Part shown: piece by piece, positions 1 to 7,870 of the stretch
How the letters are laid out: the number at the start of each line of letters is the position of its first letter
Numbering within the stretch: position 1 is the first letter of the stretch
Origin: Firm-13 sp037143795
Lineage (GTDB): Bacteria > Bacillota > Clostridia > Saccharofermentanales > Saccharofermentanaceae
Assembly: GCA_037143795.1 (NCBI GenBank)
Contig: JBAWXZ010000004.1
Location: 148,417 to 212,416, forward strand
Direction of reading: 5' to 3'
DNA length: 64,000 bases
The notes under the pieces: model-generated
What the model saw: only the letters and a program-made list of their open reading frames with translations
The model's database searches: none
What the model was told of the DNA's origin: nothing
Made by a program: the position numbers and the translations under genes

Positions 1-177
1 AAATCTGGATCGTATTCCAATCTTATTGGGTTCAACTAAAGCTGCGAGTTGAGCGAAAGAAACTTCAAAGTAATCTTTTCTATCCACCAGCGTAACTTTA
101 TAACCTGGTGCCGAGTACAATTCCTGGGCGCATCTCACTCCAGCGAACCCTCCACCTAAAATAACAACATTATACAT
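1..177 (-). CDS. FAD/NAD(P)-dependent oxidoreductase, N-terminal part (runs off the window)
   Basis: The visible 59 codons begin with ATG at 177, preceded by a GGAG ribosome binding site. The protein opens with MYNVVILGGGFAGVRCAQEL, a dinucleotide-binding Rossmann fold with the G-G-G-F-A-G loop of the NADH dehydrogenase type II / FAD-dependent pyridine nucleotide-disulfide family. An acidic strand end (VTLVDRKDYF) follows, where the FAD ribose is normally bound. The rest of the gene is beyond position 1, so the substrate cannot be told. It is the last visible gene of a minus-strand unit headed by the MarR regulator at 552-989, which suggests control by that regulator. Confidence 0.75.
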   Translation of the reverse strand, partial: MYNVVILGGGFAGVRCAQELYSAPGYKVTLVDRKDYFEVSFAQLAALVEPNKIGIRSRF

Positions 178-249
178 ATGTATCTCCATTCCAGGTTTCC
201 CTTCAATTCGCTGAAGCAGTCTGCTTCTCTGCACGTATCATTAGGTAGT

Positions 250-484
250 TCATACTGCGGTTGATTCACTGAACGCAGAAACAATGTAATAAATGCCTAC
301 CCAGATGACGAACCAGCTCATTATGTGAATCCACACCTCGGTAGTGGTCTTCATCCCCAACAATCTCAAACCGACATTGGGGGAAAACAGGAATGCAGTG
401 CCTGTAACAATTATATATACCATATACTAATATACTCCTTGCGCTGCCACTCAGACGTCTGCTCTTATTCTCTGGTTTTTTCAT
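250..484 (-). pseudogene. Small membrane protein, frameshifted by a TA slip; internal start possible
   Basis: The frame from ATG 484 (MKKPENKSRRLSGSARSILVYG) has a strong AAGGAGG site but loses hydrophobic character after about 22 codons. A second frame from ATG 423 to TGA 250 encodes 57 residues with two membrane-like stretches (VYIIVTGTAFLFSPNVGLRL and WIHIMSWFVIWVGIYYIVSA). Adding one TA to the (TA)4 run near 415-422 joins the two frames through LVYGIYIIVTG, giving a natural membrane segment of about 78 residues in all. So I read it as a gene disrupted by loss of one TA. ATG 423 also has AAGGAG 11 bases upstream, so a 57-residue product could still be made. It sits between marR and the oxidoreductase; function is unknown. 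Confidence 0.55.
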
Positions 485-551
485 AAATAGACCTCCTTCG
501 TCACAACAAGACGCTATGAAAAGTGCTGATTATCAGTTCCTAAATGGTTCA

Positions 552-989
552 TCAGACCTCATTTGCTGTTATGTTCAATCTACTATTTAACCATCTAATC
601 TTTTCTATAAACTCTGACTTTTCCTGGGTTGATAAGGAACTCAGTACTGTTTCCAGATATTCCATGTGTGATTTGAATAAATCTTCGAATTTCTTTCGGC
701 CTAAATCGGTTATGCTTATCCAGAAAATCCTTTTATCATCAGGGTTTTGCAGTTTTTTCACCAACCCTTTTTTTATCAGTTTATTGATAACAAAAGTAAT
801 TGTCCCACTTGTAATGAGAGCGATATCACCTAGCTTTTGTACAGCCTCTTTCTCGGTCTTTTCCAGGTGTAGTAAAATCAGAAACTCCGAAAATGTAAAC
901 CCAAGTTCAAAGAGGTTTTTAGTAATGGTATCAAGAACTATATGGCTAGTTTTATGCAATTCCCTCATAAACTCAATATTTATATCCAT
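552..989 (-). CDS. MarR family transcriptional regulator
   Basis: A 145-residue protein of normal MarR length. A winged helix lies at about residues 30-100 (TFSEFLILLHLEKT, then ITSGTITFVINKLIKKGLV as recognition helix, then the wing with NPDDKRIFWISITDLG, matching the family D-x-R-x-x-x-x-x-L-T region). The terminal helices would form the dimer interface. The start ATG has AAAGGAG seven bases upstream. A 22-bp near-perfect palindrome overlaps its promoter (see 1032-1053), so it probably represses itself and the membrane protein and oxidoreductase genes behind it. The ligand is unknown; similar pairs respond to electrophiles or redox stress, which is inference here. Confidence 0.88.
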   Translation of the reverse strand: MDINIEFMRELHKTSHIVLDTITKNLFELGFTFSEFLILLHLEKTEKEAVQKLGDIALITSGTITFVINKLIKKGLVKKLQNPDDKRIFWISITDLGRKKFEDLFKSHMEYLETVLSSLSTQEKSEFIEKIRWLNSRLNITANEV

Positions 990-1018
990 TATAAATCTCC
1001 TTTGTATGAACTTTTAAA

Positions 1019-1047
1019 ATCATATCACATTATTATCTTGACGTCGA
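1019..1047 (-). promoter_or_regulatory. marR promoter with extended -10
   Basis: On the minus strand TCGACG (1047-1042), a 17-base spacer, then TATGAT (1024-1019) preceded by TG one base away, an extended -10. The -35 lies inside the palindrome at 1032-1053, so a bound repressor would block polymerase. Confidence 0.5.
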
Positions 1048-1053
1048 GATAAT
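1032..1053. promoter_or_regulatory. Palindromic operator, probably for the MarR regulator
   Basis: Two 11-base arms, ATTATCTTGAC and GTCGAGATAAT, are inverted copies with one mismatch and no spacer. It lies 43 bases upstream of the marR start and covers the -35 and part of the spacer of its promoter. The ATCT...AGAT form resembles boxes known for several MarR proteins of Bacillota. Confidence 0.7.
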
Positions 1054-1260
1054 TTGGCTGGATGCGTTTGCAGATTAAGCGTAAAGCGACAACAGCAAGC
1101 ACCGGATTTCGCAAACATTTTTGAAATGCTCTATCATGGGAAAACTCATTACACAATAGCCAAGCTAATTGGCAAGCCACAAACAACTGTCAAATATTTG
1201 ATCAAACGTATGCGTATGATACTCCAGCAGCATGTTGGTTGTGAAAATTTAGAAATATAA
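1054..1260 (+). pseudogene. Helix-turn-helix protein remnant (C-terminal piece)
   Basis: A 68-codon frame beginning at TTG right beside the MarR operator, without a ribosome binding site. Residues 20-60 (FEMLYHGKTHYTIAKLIGKP then QTTVKYLIKRMRMILQQHV) look like a sigma-region-4 or LuxR-type helix-turn-helix, with the turn around IGKPQTTVK. Such domains occur at the C-terminus of sigma-like proteins of conjugative elements. The N-terminal part is missing, so it reads as a leftover joined to the end of the marR region. A stem-loop follows at once. Confidence 0.4.
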
Positions 1261-1264
1261 AGAA

Positions 1265-1302
1265 CGAGGCGGTAGTTCCACAACGTGTCTACCGCCTTGT
1301 TT
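1265..1302 (+). terminator. Stem-loop after the helix-turn-helix remnant
   Basis: AGGCGGTAG (1267-1275) pairs with CTACCGCCT (1289-1297) around a 13-base loop; C1265-G1299 can extend it. A short TTT follows. It probably ended transcription of the gene whose remnant lies just upstream. Confidence 0.6.
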
Positions 1303-1825
1303 AGCAACAGTTCTCTAATTTAAACCCTAAGCCAAAACAGCAGTTCCGATAAATCGCAGAGCAAAAGAAGTGCTCTAGCCTCAACCTGAAAATTCTTTTT
1401 AAGACTACAATACTTATGAAAGATAAAAAAGGTTTCCAGCGATCGGCAATTATTGCCGAAAGTCTGGAAACATCTGATTTCAGGCCTTTCCTGGCATATT
1501 CTTAATGTTTATATGACATCAAGACGACCGTCTCAACGTGATAAGTACATAGAAATAGATCGAGTGTAAAACCAATTGTTCAATGGTTTCCCTTATTTCT
1601 CAACGATATACCTCAAGAAATGCACACACTTCCTATTATCAAACGATTATCAAAGTGCCAGACAACCTAAAACCTTTCTTGAAGTAAAACGTCATAGAAA
1701 AGACATGACAAACTCAACTTCATATTTCGCTCTTAAATCCTGAAATGCCCCTATGTAAGGCATTTCCAAGAAAAATAATACCACCTTCTGACAGAAATCG
1801 TTCTATCAAAAGATGGCACTAGTTG
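1303..1825. other. Gene-free AT-rich stretch downstream of tRNA-Leu
   Basis: No convincing coding frame on either strand. It holds the minus-strand terminator at 1423-1471 and a small hairpin with arms GAAATGCC (1742-1749) and GGCATTTC (1759-1766). It abuts the 3' end of tRNA-Leu, the usual entry point of integrative elements, so it may be the scar of one; no integrase is visible. Confidence 0.5.
1423..1471 (-). terminator. Rho-independent terminator for the tRNA-Leu/lepA side
   Basis: On the minus strand GTTTCCAG (1471-1464) pairs with CTGGAAAC (1439-1432), enclosing a second stem CGGCAA/TTGCCG (1458-1453 with 1449-1444). CCTTTTTTATC follows directly. Oriented to stop transcription coming from tRNA-Leu and lepA. 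Confidence 0.7.
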
Positions 1826-1908
1826 TGGTGCGGATAACAGGACTTGAACCTGCATGCTCTCGCACTGGAACCTAAATCCAGCGTGTCTGCCAATTCCACC
1901 ATATCCGC
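1826..1908 (-). tRNA. tRNA-Leu (anticodon UAG)
   Basis: Minus-strand cloverleaf with acceptor GCGGATA (1908-1902) pairing TATCCGC (1836-1830), discriminator A and an encoded CCA (1828-1826). The anticodon stem CTGGA/TCCAG encloses TTTAGGT, giving anticodon TAG. The T arm contains GGTTCAAGTCC. An extended variable arm identifies a class II tRNA, as expected for leucine. It lies 72 bases after lepA and may share its transcript. Confidence 0.95.
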
Positions 1909-1980
1909 ATATTCGGGACTTAGAAAACAGTACCTATACTACCATTTAAGGAGGGTACGGTTCAAGCCCAAATGGGAAAT

Positions 1981-3798
1981 TTACTCATCCAGCCTCAAAA
2001 CACTCATGAAAGCTTCCTGCGGCACTTCTACGCTGCCGACCTGGCGCATGCGCTTCTTGCCTTCCTTCTGCTTTTCGAGGAGCTTCTTCTTCCTGGTTAT
2101 ATCGCCGCCGTAACATTTTGCAATAACGTCCTTGCGGAAAGCCTTGATGGTCTCACGCGCGATGATTTTACCGCCGATGCAGGCCTGTATCGGGATCTCA
2201 AAATTCTGCCTGGGGATGTTGTCCTTGAGTTTTTCTGCCATACGGCGTCCGCGGGCATATGCCTTATCTTTATGGACAATAAAGGAAAGGGCATCGACAA
2301 CATCACCATTGAGGAGGATGTCAAGCTTAACCAGATCGGATTTGTCATAACCGTCCACTTCATAATCAAGCGATGCATATCCACGCGATTTGGACTTAAG
2401 TGCATCAAAAAAATCATAGATTATTTCATTCAAGGGCATTCTGTAGTGCACGATGACACGCATTTCATCCATGTATTCCATGTTGATATACACGCCGCGG
2501 CGATCCTGGCAAAGCTCCATAATATTTCCGACATATTCTTTGGGAGTCATGATCGTGCACTTGACCATTGGCTCTTCGATATAGTCAATCTGTGACGGAT
2601 CCGGCAGGTTGGTGGGGTTATCCATACGCAGTTCTTCACCCGTTATCGTGTAGACTTTATAAACAACGGAAGGTGCTGTTGAAATAATATCAAGATTGAA
2701 TTCGCGCTCGATTCGTTCCTGAATTACCTCATAATGCAAAAGACCCAAAAATCCGCAGCGGAAACCAAAGCCGAGTGCAACGGAGGTCTCCGGTTCGAAA
2801 GAAAGGGCCGCATCGTTAAGGCGCAGCTTTTCGAGTGCATCACGCAGGTCCGGATAGCGGGCTCCGTCTGTCGGATACATACCGCAGTACACCATCTGCT
2901 GAATTCTTTTATAACCGGGCAGCGGTTGGGCTGTGGGGTTTACAGCTGAGGTGACTGTATCGCCGGGAGCTGTATCACTTACACTCTTAATGGATGCAGC
3001 AATATAGCCTACTTCTCCTGTCAGAAGTTTCTCAGTCGGGACGAATTCTCCCGGGTGAAAAATGCCGAGTTCTACAACGGTAAACTCTCTGCCGGTATGC
3101 ATCAGGCGGATCCTGTCTCCCGTGGCGACTTCCCCTTCCATGATACGGACATGTACGATTACGCCTTTATAGGTGTCATATTTGGAATCAAAAATAAGCG
3201 CCTTAAGCGGTGCATCTTCTTTCCCGTGCGGGGGCGGAAGATACTTGACTATCCCTTCAAGGACATCATCGATGCCTATGTCATTCTTGGCGGAAATATG
3301 CGGCGCATAACTCGCATCAAGACCGATAACATCCTCGATTTCTTTTTGAACCAGCTCGGGCTGAGCGGAGGGAAGGTCGATCTTGTTGATGACAGGAAGG
3401 ATCTCAAGATTTCCATCCAGGGCAAGATACACATTTGCCAGAGTCTGCGCTTCAATTCCCTGTGCAGCATCCACGACAAGCACTGCACCGTCACAGGCCG
3501 CAAGGCTTCTGGAAACTTCATAGTTGAAGTCCACATGACCGGGGGTGTCGATCAGGTTGAATAGATAGGTCTCCCCGTCTTTGGCGGTGTAGTACATGCG
3601 GGTAGCCTGTGCTTTGATCGTGATACCGCGCTCACGCTCAATATCCATGTTGTCCAACACCTGCGACTGCATCTCCCTCAGGGAAAGAACGCCGGTATGC
3701 TCAATCATGCGGTCAGCGAGAGTCGATTTACCGTGGTCAATATGGGCAATAATGCAGAAATTTCTGATTCTTTCTTGTCTTTCCATGTGTTGGTTCAC
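1981..3798 (-). CDS. lepA: Elongation factor 4 (back-translocating GTPase LepA)
   Basis: A 605-residue translational GTPase, normal LepA length. G1 is AHIDHGKST near residue 19, G2 follows in RERGITIKAQ, G3 is DTPGHVDF and G4 is NKIDLPSA. Domain II and the EF-G-like domains III and V come next, then the LepA-specific C-terminal domain (GGDITRKKKLLEKQKEGKKR). It binds the ribosome and remodels stalled or mistranslocated complexes. The start is GTG, 18 bases after lepB; an in-frame ATG four codons in is the alternative. It is last in the aspS-lepB-lepA run. Confidence 0.97.
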   Translation of the reverse strand: MNQHMERQERIRNFCIIAHIDHGKSTLADRMIEHTGVLSLREMQSQVLDNMDIERERGITIKAQATRMYYTAKDGETYLFNLIDTPGHVDFNYEVSRSLAACDGAVLVVDAAQGIEAQTLANVYLALDGNLEILPVINKIDLPSAQPELVQKEIEDVIGLDASYAPHISAKNDIGIDDVLEGIVKYLPPPHGKEDAPLKALIFDSKYDTYKGVIVHVRIMEGEVATGDRIRLMHTGREFTVVELGIFHPGEFVPTEKLLTGEVGYIAASIKSVSDTAPGDTVTSAVNPTAQPLPGYKRIQQMVYCGMYPTDGARYPDLRDALEKLRLNDAALSFEPETSVALGFGFRCGFLGLLHYEVIQERIEREFNLDIISTAPSVVYKVYTITGEELRMDNPTNLPDPSQIDYIEEPMVKCTIMTPKEYVGNIMELCQDRRGVYINMEYMDEMRVIVHYRMPLNEIIYDFFDALKSKSRGYASLDYEVDGYDKSDLVKLDILLNGDVVDALSFIVHKDKAYARGRRMAEKLKDNIPRQNFEIPIQACIGGKIIARETIKAFRKDVIAKCYGGDITRKKKLLEKQKEGKKRMRQVGSVEVPQEAFMSVLRLDE

Positions 3799-3816
3799 GC
3801 ATCCTGTCTTTGTGAA

Positions 3817-4671
3817 TTAAAGAAGACCCATATCATCAAACGGATAAATTTTTGCAATGACATGTGCCTTAATACGATCAAACGAAATGGGGCCGAGAAC
3901 CCGGCTGTCAAGGCTGGCTCCCCTGTTGTCACCCATGAAGTAATACTGATCCGGGCCGAGTGTAATGTTGTCATATCCGCTGGCTGCTCCATTGTCGTTA
4001 ATATTGGTCGGTACATTAGCCGCCAGATAAGGTTCATTCAGAAGAACACCGTTTATATATACTTTTCCGTCCTTAATAGTAACCGTTTCCCCCGGAAGCC
4101 CGATAAGGCGCTTGATGATCTTTTCTTTTTTCGTATATCCCGGAAGTCCGGTCGCGTTGATTGTCATTATGTTTCCGCGCTCCGGAGTTGTGAAATATTT
4201 TGATATCATCTCAACAAAGACGGCATCATTTTCGTGCAGGTTCGGTTCCATGGAAGGTCCGAAAACATCATTTCTCTGCACTACAAAAACTACCAGAACG
4301 ATGCCTATGACAAGCCCAAGGCTGACAAACCGGGCCGTATCCAGCAGAGAGTATAAGAATCCCCTGTCTTTAGGTGCAGGCGGCAATACCTCAGGCGGCT
4401 CAGTGCGGACACGCCGTATCACCAGACTGGTGGGCTGTTCTTCCGGGTACTGCGCAATCCCGGTATCCTCATGCAAAGGCGGAACTTCAGTAAGACCGGT
4501 AGTTTCCTCCTGAGCTGCATCGGATTCCGAAACAGACGGTTCAGCTGCTTCCGATTTCTGTTTGGCATCAGAAATGTTTGTCACCGCAGAATCATTCAAC
4601 TCTGCAGATACATCATCCTCCGCTTCTTCGGAATATGTTCCGTCTGGGATTCCACCGGGAATATCATTCAT
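3817..4671 (-). CDS. lepB: Type I signal peptidase
   Basis: 284 residues from the ATG at 4671, chosen because GAGGAG lies eight bases upstream; it overlaps the end of aspS by 8 bases. The first 105 residues are acidic and low in complexity, unusually long for a cytosolic lead. One membrane anchor follows (FVSLGLVIGIVLVVFVVQ, about 115-132). The catalytic serine is in FGPSMEP (about residue 140) and the general-base lysine in IIKRLIGLPGE (about 187). GDNRGASLDSR is the conserved box E. It removes signal peptides outside the membrane. Confidence 0.95.
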   Translation of the reverse strand: MNDIPGGIPDGTYSEEAEDDVSAELNDSAVTNISDAKQKSEAAEPSVSESDAAQEETTGLTEVPPLHEDTGIAQYPEEQPTSLVIRRVRTEPPEVLPPAPKDRGFLYSLLDTARFVSLGLVIGIVLVVFVVQRNDVFGPSMEPNLHENDAVFVEMISKYFTTPERGNIMTINATGLPGYTKKEKIIKRLIGLPGETVTIKDGKVYINGVLLNEPYLAANVPTNINDNGAASGYDNITLGPDQYYFMGDNRGASLDSRVLGPISFDRIKAHVIAKIYPFDDMGLL

Positions 4672-6448
4672 CTTGCGACTCCTCATTTACACAAATTCCA
4701 AGCTCGTCAAGCTGGAGGCCTGCAACGGGAGCCGGAGCTTCCGTCATCAGATCGGATGAATTCTGAACCTTCGGGAATGCGATTACTTCGCGGATGCTTT
4801 TACTGCCGGTCATCAGCATGACCATACGGTCAAGTCCGAATGCCAGCCCGCCATGCGGCGGTACTCCGTAGCTGAATGCATCCAGAAGGAACCCGAATTG
4901 TTCCTGTGCGGCTTCCTCGGAAAAACCAAGAAGTGAGAACATTTTCTTCTGAAGAGCCTGGTCATGAATACGAATGCTTCCGCCGCCAAGCTCCGTGCCG
5001 TTGAGAATAATGTCATAAGCCTTTGCACGGACAATACCCGGTTCGGTCTCAAGAAAAGCAAGATCCTCATCCATAGGACTGGTAAAAGGATGGTGCATGG
5101 CAACAAATCGGTTTGCCTCTTCGTTGAATTCCAAAAGCGGAAATTCCGTAACCCAAAGAAGGTTATAGGTGTTCTCGGCGAAAAGTGAAAAGCGTCTGGC
5201 CACTTCGCTGCGCAAGGCACCCAACGCACTGAAAACAACACTGTCCTTATCCGAAACGATGAGAATCAGGTCCTGACTGCAGGCGCCTGTGCTCTCAGCA
5301 ATCTCCGCAATCTGATCCGTCGTCAGAAATTTGAGGAAAGATCCGCGCGGCGGTTCGGACGGTACAAGCCATGCGATGCCCTTGGCCTGATATGTCTTTG
5401 CTACCTCTGCCAGGGAGTCGATTTCTTTCCGGGTCATTGTTGCGCCGTCAGGTATGCAGATGGCACGGACACTTCCGCCCTTGCCGAGTGCTTCAGCAAA
5501 TACGGGGAATTGAATCTTTCTGGCAATACCGGTAATGTTTTTAAGTTCGAGGCCAAAACGCAGGTCCGGCTTGTCCGATCCGAAGCGTTCCATAGCTTCA
5601 CGCCAGGTTAGCCTCGGGAGCGGAAGGGATACTTCAACATGCATTACGTCACGAAATACTTTTTCTAAAAAACCTTCCGTGACGGTCATGACATCTTCCA
5701 TCTCAACAAAAGCCATCTCCAGGTCTATCTGGGTAAACTCCGGCTGACGATCCGCACGCAGGTCTTCATCACGGAAACACTTGGCGATCTGCATATAACG
5801 GTCATATCCGGCGAGCATCAGCAGCTGCTTGTAGAGCTGCGGGGACTGCGGAAGCGCAAAGAACGAACCCTTCTTGATACGGCTTGGAACCAGGTAGTCA
5901 CGGGCACCTTCGGGAGTGCTTTTACCAAGCATGGGGGTCTCAATATCCAGAAATCCTTCGGAATCAAAATAGTCCCGTGCACACTTTGCAACCTGATGCC
6001 GCAGAATAAGATTCCTCTGCATGTCAGGACGGCGCAGGTCAAGATAACGATATTTCAGGCGCAGCGCTTCATTGGCATTCACATTCTCCTCAATGTAAAA
6101 AGGAGGTGTCAGCGCTTCTGACAAAATGCGCAGGTTTTCGACGGCAATTTCCAGGTCCCCCGTCTTCATATTAGGATTCGGGGCACTTCTTTTCTGTACA
6201 GTACCCTCACAGGCAAGAACAAATTCAGATCTTACCTTTGATGCCTTAGCGATGACAGCTTCAGAACTCTCAGGATTCACTACCAGTTGGATTTCGCCGG
6301 AGCGGTCGCGCAGCGTCAGGAAGGTTAATCCTCCCAGATCACGATATTTATGGCACCAACCCATTAAAGTAACCTTTTGTCCTACATTTTCAAGTGTGAC
6401 TTCCGCACACCTCATGGAACGCTTTAATCCATTCATTGACTCAGCCAT
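4664..6448 (-). CDS. aspS: Aspartyl-tRNA synthetase
   Basis: 594 residues, bacterial-type class IIb AspRS. An N-terminal OB fold binds the anticodon (VTLMGWCHKYRDLGGLTFL). Class II motif 2 is FRDEDLRADRQPEFTQID, an insertion domain follows, and motif 3 is AFGLDRMVMLM near the end. The ATG at 6448 is preceded by AAAGGGG at a good distance; a TTG two codons earlier is the alternative. Whether it charges only tRNA-Asp or also tRNA-Asn depends on asparagine genes outside the window. Confidence 0.96.
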   Translation of the reverse strand: MAESMNGLKRSMRCAEVTLENVGQKVTLMGWCHKYRDLGGLTFLTLRDRSGEIQLVVNPESSEAVIAKASKVRSEFVLACEGTVQKRSAPNPNMKTGDLEIAVENLRILSEALTPPFYIEENVNANEALRLKYRYLDLRRPDMQRNLILRHQVAKCARDYFDSEGFLDIETPMLGKSTPEGARDYLVPSRIKKGSFFALPQSPQLYKQLLMLAGYDRYMQIAKCFRDEDLRADRQPEFTQIDLEMAFVEMEDVMTVTEGFLEKVFRDVMHVEVSLPLPRLTWREAMERFGSDKPDLRFGLELKNITGIARKIQFPVFAEALGKGGSVRAICIPDGATMTRKEIDSLAEVAKTYQAKGIAWLVPSEPPRGSFLKFLTTDQIAEIAESTGACSQDLILIVSDKDSVVFSALGALRSEVARRFSLFAENTYNLLWVTEFPLLEFNEEANRFVAMHHPFTSPMDEDLAFLETEPGIVRAKAYDIILNGTELGGGSIRIHDQALQKKMFSLLGFSEEAAQEQFGFLLDAFSYGVPPHGGLAFGLDRMVMLMTGSKSIREVIAFPKVQNSSDLMTEAPAPVAGLQLDELGICVNEESQDE

Positions 6449-6531
6449 ATTCAAATCCCCTTTATCAAATAATGTTATCTCTGATTTATATTATTATGAT
6501 TATTTCCGGTTTGCACTCTGTTTTCCAGGGA

Positions 6532-7794
6532 CTATTTCCGGATATTACCGGCTATACCGGCAATATCCGATAGATCGATGTCTGTCTGGACTCCATCGCT
6601 CATGCGCTTGATCCTGGCCTTTTGGGTGCTGATCTCATCCGTACCAAGTACCAGAAGATATGGCGCACCTGTTTTACCGGCATATTTCAGCTGTGCTTTG
6701 AAGCTCCGGTCAACGAGATCCGTCTCGCAGCCGATTCCTTCCTTTCGCATCGAAAAAGCAAGCTTCTGTGCATACGCAGTACCTTGCGGATCCATCGTGG
6801 CAATGTACAGAAGTACATCCGGCGTCTTTTCAATAACAATCCCCTGGGCTGCAACTTCCATCAGAAATCTCTCCACACCCATGGCAAAACCAATACCGGG
6901 GACAGACTGGCCGCCCATCGTCTCAACAAGCCCGTCGTAGCGCCCGCCGCCGCAGATCGTGCCCTGTGTGCCGACATGTTCGGAAACAAATTCAAAAACA
7001 GTACGTGTATAGTAATCAAGTCCGCGCACGATGCCCGGATCAACAGTATATGCAATTTCCAGGGAATCAAGGCAGGTTTTGAGTCCTTCAAAATGCGCAA
7101 GGCAGTCAGGGCAAAGATGGTCAAGAAGCTTGGGGGCGTCCGTGGCAAGGCTATGGCAGTAATCTTCTTTACAGTCCAGCATACGAAGCGGATTTTTCTC
7201 ATAGCGGCCCTTGCAGTCATGGCACATTTTAGTTAAATTGGGGCGATAGTATTCCGTCAGAATTTTGTTGTACTCTGTACGGCAGGAAGGACAGCCAATA
7301 CTGTTAATGCAAAGACGTGTCTGTGACAGTCCCATCCGTGCAAAAAACAAAACCAGGATACTGATAATCTCAGCATCGACAGCTGGTCCTTTTGATCCGA
7401 AAGCTTCCAGTCCAAACTGATGAAATTCACGGAATCTGCCTTTCTGAACATTCTCATACCGAAAAGCAGTGACGTTGTAAAACAGTCTCACGGGTGAAGG
7501 AAGCGACGTCATGCCATGTTCAATAAAGCTTCTGACAACTCCGGCTGTACCCTCGGGACGCAGCGTAATGCTTCTGCCGCCTTTATCTTCAAATGTATAC
7601 ATTTCCTTCTGCACAACATCTGTTGTATCACCCACGCTGCGCTGGAACAGTTCGGTATGTTCAAATGTCGGAATACGAATCTCTCCATACCCGTATAGTG
7701 CACATACTTCTGCAAAAACCTGCTCAGCCTTCTGCCAGCGGTATATGTCATCCGGAAGAATATCTTTGGTGCCCTTAGGGACGCTGTATTTCAT
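6532..7794 (-). CDS. hisS: Histidyl-tRNA synthetase
   Basis: 420 residues, the usual size. It starts KGTKDILPDD, the typical HisRS opening. Motif 2 is FRYENVQKGRFREFHQFGLE, the histidine-binding segments are near LDYYTRTVFEF, and motif 3 is GGGRYDGLVETMGG with GIGFAMGVER. A C-terminal anticodon-binding domain follows. A GGGAG site precedes the ATG. It lies upstream of aspS on the same strand, a pairing common in Bacillota. A hairpin sits between it and rsmE. Confidence 0.97.
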   Translation of the reverse strand: MKYSVPKGTKDILPDDIYRWQKAEQVFAEVCALYGYGEIRIPTFEHTELFQRSVGDTTDVVQKEMYTFEDKGGRSITLRPEGTAGVVRSFIEHGMTSLPSPVRLFYNVTAFRYENVQKGRFREFHQFGLEAFGSKGPAVDAEIISILVLFFARMGLSQTRLCINSIGCPSCRTEYNKILTEYYRPNLTKMCHDCKGRYEKNPLRMLDCKEDYCHSLATDAPKLLDHLCPDCLAHFEGLKTCLDSLEIAYTVDPGIVRGLDYYTRTVFEFVSEHVGTQGTICGGGRYDGLVETMGGQSVPGIGFAMGVERFLMEVAAQGIVIEKTPDVLLYIATMDPQGTAYAQKLAFSMRKEGIGCETDLVDRSFKAQLKYAGKTGAPYLLVLGTDEISTQKARIKRMSDGVQTDIDLSDIAGIAGNIRK

Positions 7795-7829
7795 GCTGGA
7801 TCTCCCTGTTTTATATATTTATATCGGAA

Positions 7830-7854
7830 GCCGGAATATCTGGGAAATTCCGGC
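7830..7854. repeat. Inverted repeat between rsmE and hisS
   Basis: GCCGGAAT (7830-7837) and ATTCCGGC (7847-7854) are perfect inverted arms around a 9-base loop. No run of T follows on the minus strand, so it is not a clear terminator; it could stabilise or attenuate the rsmE-hisS transcript. Confidence 0.5.
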
Positions 7855-7870
7855 ATCAAATTATTATACC

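Noticed and set aside
544..1017. 157-codon plus-strand open frame opposite marR
   Set aside because: It is the complement of a clear MarR gene and lacks a ribosome binding site.
7830..7854. Hairpin between rsmE and hisS as a terminator
   Set aside because: No U run follows on the minus strand, and rsmE and hisS appear co-transcribed; listed only as an inverted repeat.
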